A stretch of 64,000 nucleotides of DNA from an uncultured Clostridia bacterium (lineage in GTDB: Bacteria > Bacillota > Clostridia > Oscillospirales > Acutalibacteraceae). The stretch is from the NCBI GenBank assembly GCA_947572385.1, contig CANPBX010000002.1, positions 1 to 64,000 of the forward strand, given 5' to 3'. The notes under the pieces are model-generated. The model saw only the letters and a list, made by a program, of their open reading frames with translations, was not told the origin of the DNA and did not search any database. Positions 58,865-64,000 of this stretch are shown here, piece after piece; the stretch's first letter is position 1; each line of letters begins with the position of its first letter. The translations under genes were made by a program, and so were the position numbers.

Positions 58865-59866
58865 TCAGCTCACCAGCCCCACCTTGCGCATGACCTTACT
58901 GAGGGTCCGCTGGGCAATGGCCGCGGCCCTTGGGGCCTGCTCCCGATAGGTCTTCTCCAAAAATTCCTTGTCGGCGAGGAGCTCGTGATAGCGCTCCTGT
59001 ATCGGACGGAGCTCAGAGATGACGGCCTCCGCCACGGCGGGCTTGAAGTCGCCGTAGCCCTTGCCCTCGAACTCCCGCTCTATCTCCTCCATGGTCTTGC
59101 CCGTGACGGCGGCGTAGATGTTCATAAGGTTGTTGACCCCCTCCTTGCCCTCGGCAAAGCGCACTTCAGAGCCGCTGTCGGTCTTGGCCCGCTTGAACTT
59201 GCGCAGGATGGTGTCCGGGTCGTCCAGTACGGAGATGTTGCCGTTCTGATTCTCGTCGGACTTTGACATCTTGCTCAAGGGGTTCTGCAGGGACATGACC
59301 CTGGCCCCATGCTTTGGTATCAGGGGCTCGGGCACGGTGAAGGTGTCGCCATATATTCCGTTGAAGCGCTCGGCGATATCCCTTGCTATCTCCACGTGCT
59401 GCTTCTGGTCGGCCCCCACCGGGACGAAATCCGCCTGATACAGCAGTATATCTGCCGCCATCAGGCAGGGGTAGGTGAAGAGCCCGGCATTGATATTGTC
59501 GGCGTGCTTGGCGGACTTATCCTTGAACTGGGTCATCCTGGAGAGCTCCCCGAACTGGGTGTAGCAGTTTAAAAGCCATGCGAGCTGGCTGTGCTGGGGC
59601 ACCTGGCTCTGGATGAAAAAGACGGTCTTCTCCGTGTCCAGGCCCATGGCTAACAGCCAGGCGTATGCCTCCTTGGTATATTTCCTAAGCTCTGCGGGCA
59701 CCTGGCGCACAGTGAGGGCGTGCAGGTCCGCAAGGGCATATACGCACTGGTAGCCCTCGTCCTGAAGCTTGATGTGGTTTCTAAGGGCCCCAAGATAGTT
59801 GCCCAGGGTAAAGGTGCCCGTGCACTGGTACATACTTAATATACGCTTTTTCTCTTGATTTTCCAT
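58865..59866 (-). CDS. trpS: Tryptophanyl-tRNA synthetase
   Basis: The class I synthetase charges tRNA-Trp. The 333-residue protein has the HIGH-equivalent TGTFTLGNYLGAL (T replaces the first H, as in many Firmicutes TrpS), a KMSKS loop (LSKMSKSDEN) and the VPVGADQKQHVEIARDIAERFN substrate region. The start MENQEKKR has GGGAG 8 nt upstream. Unlike thrS here, no T-box leader precedes it; only 35 bp separate it from the aminotransferase gene, so cotranscription is likely. Confidence 0.96.
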   Translation of the reverse strand: MENQEKKRILSMYQCTGTFTLGNYLGALRNHIKLQDEGYQCVYALADLHALTVRQVPAELRKYTKEAYAWLLAMGLDTEKTVFFIQSQVPQHSQLAWLLNCYTQFGELSRMTQFKDKSAKHADNINAGLFTYPCLMAADILLYQADFVPVGADQKQHVEIARDIAERFNGIYGDTFTVPEPLIPKHGARVMSLQNPLSKMSKSDENQNGNISVLDDPDTILRKFKRAKTDSGSEVRFAEGKEGVNNLMNIYAAVTGKTMEEIEREFEGKGYGDFKPAVAEAVISELRPIQERYHELLADKEFLEKTYREQAPRAAAIAQRTLSKVMRKVGLVS

Positions 59867-59901
59867 TGATATGTCTCCCAACTCAATAAATTTTCTGTGC
59901 T

Positions 59902-61092
59902 TTACCTTGCCATTTCCCGGGCGGTTTCTCCCAATATCTTTACTCCTTCGCTCAGCTGCTCATCCGTGGGGGTGGAGAAGTTGATGCGGAAGCTCCGGCA
60001 GCTCTCGCTCTCGTCGGTAAGAAAAGCCGTGCCCGGCACAACGCAGACCTTGCGCTCTGTTCCGCGCCTTACAAAGTCCAGCATATCTATATTTTCCGGC
60101 AGTGTGCACCAGGCGAACAGGCCACCCTCGAAGGGGCTCCAGGTGATAAGCGGGGCAAAGTGCTCCTCCATGGCCTTTATAAGCACCGAGGACTTGCGGC
60201 GGTATATACCCCGCAGGCGGTCAAGGTGGGCCTCATAGTCCGTTTCCGTCATAAAGCGGTGGCAGACTATCTGTGCCCATATATTGGAATGGACGTCCTC
60301 GCCCTGCTTGCAGACCACCATCTTCTGTATCACGGGCTTCGGGCCTATGGCGTAGCCCACGCGCATACCCGGGGAGACCACCTTTGAGAAGGAGCCTGCG
60401 TACATGACTATTCCCGCCTCGTCCAGGGATTTGATGCTGGGGATGTTTTCACCCTCAAAGCACAGGTCGCCGTAGGGGTTGTCCTCTAAGATAAGCACAT
60501 TATGGTCACGGCAGAGCTCGTAGACTCTTTTGCGCTTTTCATAGCTCATGGTGATACCCGATGGATTCTGGAAGTTTGGTATAGTATATAGGTACTTGAT
60601 ATTCTTTTCCGTATCAAGCGCTTTCTCAAGCCCCTCAATACTAATGCCGTCAGGCTCCATGGGTATGCCGCAGAGCCTTGCACGGTATGAGCGGAATGTG
60701 TTCAGGGAGCCGATGAAGCTGGGGGCCTCGCAGAGGACGGTGTCGCCCTCGTTTAAAAGGGTCTTGGTGAGCAGGTCCATCACCTGCTGTGCGCCGCTGG
60801 TTATGAGTATATCGTCGTCGCCGGAGCCGACATTGTGCTTCTTGCCCATATACATCATAAGGTGCTGGCGAAGGGGGGTATAGCCCTCGGTGACGCTGTA
60901 CTGCAGGGCCTCAATGGGAGCGTCCTCCAGGAGAGCCCCGGATATCTTTCTGATGTCCTCATAGGGGAACGCGTCCGGGGCGGGGTTGCCCGCTGAGAGA
61001 GGGATCATGCCCGGGGCCGAGGAGTTTTTTAGTATCTCCCTTATGGCCGATGGCTTTAACGACTTCACTCGGTCGGAGAATTGATATTCCAT
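59902..61092 (-). CDS. PLP-dependent aminotransferase, class I/II
   Basis: The 396-residue fold-type I aminotransferase resembles the 2-aminoadipate/MocR-like aromatic aminotransferase group: LSAGNPAPDAFP, TSGAQQVMDLL, TIPNFQNPSGITMS, LEDNPYGDLCFEG and the PLP-lysine segment GSFSKVVSPGMRVGY. Substrates may be aromatic, branched or aminoadipate amino acids; the sequence does not settle it. It is the first gene of a minus-strand run with trpS. Confidence 0.92.
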   Translation of the reverse strand: MEYQFSDRVKSLKPSAIREILKNSSAPGMIPLSAGNPAPDAFPYEDIRKISGALLEDAPIEALQYSVTEGYTPLRQHLMMYMGKKHNVGSGDDDILITSGAQQVMDLLTKTLLNEGDTVLCEAPSFIGSLNTFRSYRARLCGIPMEPDGISIEGLEKALDTEKNIKYLYTIPNFQNPSGITMSYEKRKRVYELCRDHNVLILEDNPYGDLCFEGENIPSIKSLDEAGIVMYAGSFSKVVSPGMRVGYAIGPKPVIQKMVVCKQGEDVHSNIWAQIVCHRFMTETDYEAHLDRLRGIYRRKSSVLIKAMEEHFAPLITWSPFEGGLFAWCTLPENIDMLDFVRRGTERKVCVVPGTAFLTDESESCRSFRINFSTPTDEQLSEGVKILGETAREMAR

Positions 61093-61132
61093 GGCTTTTG
61101 ACCTCGCTTTTCTCTTGTAAAGTTTTTTCTTA

Positions 61133-61161
61133 ATTATATTCTAATATATATGAAAAGTCAA
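61133..61161 (-). promoter_or_regulatory. Predicted promoter of the aminotransferase gene
   Basis: On the minus strand TTGACT (61161-61156) and TATAAT (61138-61133) are at 17-bp spacing. Confidence 0.83.
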
Positions 61162-61231
61162 CGGTGAGGGACAGGGAGAAACTGTGCTTGACATAATACT
61201 TGATAAAATACCAGAAACCCCTGTTGTGGTT

Positions 61232-61264
61232 GCGACAGATATTTTCCTTTAAATGCGCTATTAT
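61232..61264 (+). promoter_or_regulatory. Candidate Spo0A-type promoter of spoIIE
   Basis: The -10 TATTAT (61259-61264) has no -35 at 17 bp but has GCGACA (61232-61237) at 21 bp, the unusual spacing of Spo0A-activated sigma-A promoters such as Bacillus spoIIE and spoIIG. TGCGACA is one base from the complement of the TGTCGAA 0A box, and GTCGACA at about 61290 is a second near match. Confidence 0.5.
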
Positions 61265-61342
61265 ATTTGCACGGCCCATATGAAAGGGTCGACATAATCA
61301 CTATACATAATATATGTATGTAAAAGTCGGATGAGGTGTAAA

Positions 61343-63694
61343 ATGATGGAACGTGTAAAGGTAAGAGCATGGATCGAGACAATAGGGGAGCAGCTGCATA
61401 CGGAGCATATGAGAAAGGCCCTTACTGCTGCGGGGAGCTTTCTTCTGGGGTTGATATGCTCAAGGGGGCTCATGTTCGGCAAGTACGCCCCGTTCGGCAT
61501 AGCGGCAGTGGCGGCGGCACCCAGAGAAGGGCTCTGGGCCGGGGCCATGGGGGCGTTTCTTGGGTATCTGCTGCCCTCGCCGGTGTATGTGCCTGCAAGA
61601 TACGCAGCGGCTTTAGTGGCAGTTACAGCCATACGCTGGGCGCTCTCTGAGCTGAAGACAGTGAACTCCCACCAGCTGTTTGCACCGGCTGCGGCATTCC
61701 TGCCCCTGCTGCTCACAGGTATGACCATGGTGTTTTTAAACGGCTCAGTGAGCTATACGGCGGCGCTGTATGTTGCGGAGTCATTTCTGGGGGCGGGGAG
61801 CTCGTTCTTCCTGAAAAGGACGGCAAACATCATAATGGGGCTGGCCGGTGAGCCCCGGGAGGGGCCCAGGAGCAGGGCAGTGTTTGACACCGGGGACATA
61901 GCGGCGGTGTCGGTGAGCATGGGAATCATACTGCTGGCCTTTTCGGATGTGAGCATCATGGGCGTGTCCGTCGGGAGGATACTGCTGGTGCTTTTGGTGC
62001 TATGCTGCGCCCGGGCGGGGGGCATAGCGGGGGGCGCTGTGGCGGGAGTGGCTGCCGGGGCAATACAGGGCCTGGCTACGGCAGGGCTCTCCTACCTCTC
62101 CGGGGCCTATGGGCTCGGAGGGCTGATGGCGGGGGTGTTTGCGCCTATGGGCGCCGTGGCTGCCGCTGCGGCGTTTATAATCTCCCATGGCGTGGCCTCG
62201 CTGCAGGTGGGGGCCGGAGGCACACAGATCTTTACAGGTTCAATAGAGGTGGCGGTAGCTACGGTCGCTTATATGCTCATCCCCAGGAGCAGACGGCTGG
62301 GGGAACTGTTCGGGGTGAGGCCGGACACCCTCTCGGGCGGGGCGCTCAGGGGCAATATAGTCATGCGGCTGAGATACGCGGCCCAGGCTCTTTTGAGCGT
62401 GTCTGACTCTGTGGACGAGATATCAAAGAAGCTCAGCGTGGTGTGCGCGCCCAATTTACAGGGAGTCTACAATAAGTCCACTGAGACGATATGCGCTGGG
62501 TGCGGCATGAGCGGGGTGTGCTGGAGAAAGTATAAGGATGAGACCCTGGACAACTTCGCCCAGCTCTACAGGCCGCTGAAGGAAAAGGAGCGTCTTGAGA
62601 CCAGCGATTTTACAAAGGAATTCTCCGGGCGCTGCTGCCGGGTAGGGGAGATGCGGGACGAGGTGAACAAAAACTACGCCCGCTATCTTATGAAGGAGGC
62701 GGCGGAGCTGAGGGCCGCCCAGGTTCGGGAGGTGGTTGAGGGGCATTTCCATACCACTGCCGGGATCCTGGAGGAGATGGCCGGGGAGTTCTCCATGTAC
62801 CAGCGCTTCGACGATGAAGCGGCGGGAAGGGTCGCCGCTATCCTTAGGGAGAGCGGGGTAACGCCTTTGGAGGTCTGCTGCCGGGTGGACAGGTTTGGAC
62901 GCATGACAGTTGAAGCGGAGATAAGCAGGGAGCGGCAGAAGCGGCTGAACAGGGCTGCGTTCACAAGGGAGGTCTCTGAGGCCTGCGGCAGGGTGTTCGC
63001 GCCGCCATGCGTCAGCAGCGCAGAGGACAGGTGCAGGATACAGATGTGCCAGCGGCCCCAGCTCCAGATAGGCCGGGGATTCTCTCAATACTGCGCCGGG
63101 GGCGGGGCCTTCTGCGGGGACAGCACCAATGTGTTCTATGACGGCTGCGGAAGGCTGATAGCCGTGCTCAGCGACGGCATGGGCACAGGTGGGCGTGCAG
63201 CCGTTGACGGGGCCATGACCTCGGCTATGGCGGAGAGCCTGTTAAAGGCGGGAATAGGCTTTGACAGTATGCTTGAGACGGTGAATTCCGCGCTGATCGC
63301 AAAATCCGGGGACGAGTCCCTGGCTACTATGGACGTGGCCTGCATTGATCTGTTTTCGGGAAAAGCCGAGTTTTTTAAGGCCGGGGCGGCCTGCACCGTG
63401 CTGAGAAGGGGCAGGCATAGTGAGCTCATAGAGGCCTCGAGCGTTCCGGTGGGGATCATGCCGGGGGTAGAGTTTGCCGAAGCCGAGAGAGAGGTGGACG
63501 TGGGGGATATAGTCGTGATGGTCTCCGACGGTGTTGTAGCCGCCGGAAGCGAGTGGCTGATTGACCTTGTAATGGCCTGGGACGAGGAGGAAAACCCGAA
63601 TCTTTTGGCCCAGAGGATAACCGACGAGGCCCGCAGGCGCAGGAGCGACGGGCATGAGGACGATGTGACGGCGCTGGTGCTGGTGGTGCAGTAG
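61343..63694 (+). CDS. spoIIE: Stage II sporulation protein E (PP2C phosphatase)
   Basis: SpoIIE dephosphorylates SpoIIAA at the polar septum and so activates sigma-F in the forespore. The 783-residue protein has an N-terminal region with about ten transmembrane segments (about 35-320), a regulatory linker with a cysteine cluster (CAGCGMSGVCWRKY), and a C-terminal PP2C domain (LSDGMGTGGRAAVDGA, MDVACIDLFSGKAEFFKAGAA, VVMVSDGVVAAGSEW and a final GHEDDVTALVLVV). GAGGTG lies 4-5 nt before the ATG chosen. The length fits the family. Confidence 0.96.
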   Translation: MMERVKVRAWIETIGEQLHTEHMRKALTAAGSFLLGLICSRGLMFGKYAPFGIAAVAAAPREGLWAGAMGAFLGYLLPSPVYVPARYAAALVAVTAIRWALSELKTVNSHQLFAPAAAFLPLLLTGMTMVFLNGSVSYTAALYVAESFLGAGSSFFLKRTANIIMGLAGEPREGPRSRAVFDTGDIAAVSVSMGIILLAFSDVSIMGVSVGRILLVLLVLCCARAGGIAGGAVAGVAAGAIQGLATAGLSYLSGAYGLGGLMAGVFAPMGAVAAAAAFIISHGVASLQVGAGGTQIFTGSIEVAVATVAYMLIPRSRRLGELFGVRPDTLSGGALRGNIVMRLRYAAQALLSVSDSVDEISKKLSVVCAPNLQGVYNKSTETICAGCGMSGVCWRKYKDETLDNFAQLYRPLKEKERLETSDFTKEFSGRCCRVGEMRDEVNKNYARYLMKEAAELRAAQVREVVEGHFHTTAGILEEMAGEFSMYQRFDDEAAGRVAAILRESGVTPLEVCCRVDRFGRMTVEAEISRERQKRLNRAAFTREVSEACGRVFAPPCVSSAEDRCRIQMCQRPQLQIGRGFSQYCAGGGAFCGDSTNVFYDGCGRLIAVLSDGMGTGGRAAVDGAMTSAMAESLLKAGIGFDSMLETVNSALIAKSGDESLATMDVACIDLFSGKAEFFKAGAACTVLRRGRHSELIEASSVPVGIMPGVEFAEAEREVDVGDIVVMVSDGVVAAGSEWLIDLVMAWDEEENPNLLAQRITDEARRRRSDGHEDDVTALVLVVQ

Positions 63695-63717
63695 GGCGTC
63701 ATACAGCCTCCGGGGGA

Positions 63718-63753
63718 CCGGGGGCTTCCCCTTTAGGGGATACTGGGCCCCCT
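63718..63753 (+). terminator. Hairpin downstream of spoIIE
   Basis: CCCC-TTTA-GGGG lies inside GGGGGC/GCCCCC-type outer arms just after the spoIIE stop. No T-run follows, so terminator function is uncertain. Confidence 0.35.
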
Positions 63754-63800
63754 TCAGGGAGTGCCGGCAGGAAATTTGTAAAATTTTTTTGAAAAAACAC

Positions 63801-63829
63801 TTGCAAAATACAAGGTCTTGTGGTAAGAT
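63801..63829 (+). promoter_or_regulatory. Predicted promoter of the unit leaving the window
   Basis: TTGCAA (63801-63806) and TAAGAT (63824-63829) are at 17-bp spacing in an AT-rich gap after spoIIE. Confidence 0.65.
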
Positions 63830-63895
63830 AAGCGAGTACGATTGCCAAATGGGTATTTAATGCCCTGATATGCGTTGAAGCGGGAGGTTGCGGCT

Positions 63896-63970
63896 ATGGG
63901 TCCAGGACATGGACTTGAGTTTGCGTTGCAGACTCGGCCGGTCATTTCCGTGGAGTATGTCCGATTTTAA
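63896..63970 (+). CDS. Possible 24-residue leader peptide
   Basis: The ATG at 63896 with GGGAGG 8 nt upstream opens a 24-codon frame (MGPGHGLEFALQTRPVISVEY and three more residues) ending at TAA 63970. A second ATG with AAGGA follows 18 bp later in the same frame. It may be a short leader ORF, or the remains of a longer start region. No family is recognised. Confidence 0.35.
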   Translation: MGPGHGLEFALQTRPVISVEYVRF

Positions 63971-63988
63971 ACCGGGCGAAGGAATCTG

Positions 63989-64000
63989 ATGGGTGCGGGA
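63989..64000 (+). CDS. Start of a gene running off the window
   Basis: An ATG with AAGGA 7 nt upstream begins a frame (MGAG...) cut by the window edge. tilS often follows spoIIE in Firmicutes, but four codons cannot identify it. Confidence 0.3.

Noticed and set aside
61158..61382. 74-codon minus-strand frame before spoIIE
   Set aside because: It lies across the intergenic promoter region, is hydrophobic by AT-rich chance and lacks a ribosome site.

Overview
The window looks like the chromosome of an anaerobic, spore-forming member of the class Clostridia with fairly high GC, probably in the Oscillospiraceae/Ruminococcaceae area. This rests on gene content: SpoIIE, RicT, a CwlC-like amidase, T-box leaders on thrS and leuA, a 2[4Fe-4S] ferredoxin, an oxygen-labile type L-serine dehydratase, a GH36 alpha-galactosidase, and Clostridia-type families such as DUF4317 and DUF4364. 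Genus and species cannot be fixed from the sequence alone. I found no rRNA, tRNA, CRISPR array or intact mobile element. The only insertion-sequence trace is a decayed IS5-type fragment.

Layout. 1-11,060 (mostly minus): two heterodimeric ABC exporter pairs. The second pair is headed by a MarR repressor with a palindromic operator on its own promoter. thrS with a T-box leader, a SAM methyltransferase and an XRE repressor lie between the pairs. 11,090-12,480: an RHH-regulated nucleoside phosphorylase gene interrupted by an in-frame stop inside a perfect 25-bp inverted repeat. 12,480-20,280: DUF4317, then the conserved darA-holB-ricT-(ferredoxin)-trmN6-rsmI housekeeping cluster, a GT51 transglycosylase, a TRM11-like methyltransferase and a DtxR regulator. 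20,280-26,140: an amidase, three tandem paralogous genes for 50-59 residue proteins of unknown function, leuA with its T-box, a sodium:solute symporter, and a scar made of an anion-permease fragment and an IS5-type fragment.

26,140-36,900: a YoaK-type membrane protein, purC, then tightly overlapping genes for a metallophosphoesterase (apparently internally deleted), a two-component system and an S66 peptidase. Mrp/ApbC, a composite inverted-repeat element, pyk and DUF4364 follow. 36,900-46,700: alpha-galactosidase, a cytidylate-kinase-like protein, an ApbE/NusG-II/Gx-transporter module, an SLH surface protein with a highly palindromic leader, and a Zn/Cd-type efflux operon (ArsR, GNAT, separate HMA protein, P-type ATPase). 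46,700-64,000: rny-ymdB, SdpI, flavodoxin, fakA, recG, an ECF sigma factor with a membrane-anchored partner, L-serine dehydratase, an unrecognised protein, trpS, an aminotransferase, spoIIE and the start of a downstream transcription unit.

Regulation is unusually readable here. Many genes have -35/-10 pairs at 17-bp spacing, and several regulators (MarR, XRE, RHH, ArsR, DtxR) have inverted repeats over or next to their promoters. The best candidate for something undescribed is the minus-strand trio of small paralogous proteins at 20,930-21,557. It has a two-copy promoter element and synonymous substitutions between copies, which show selection on the protein. No function was assigned to these proteins.
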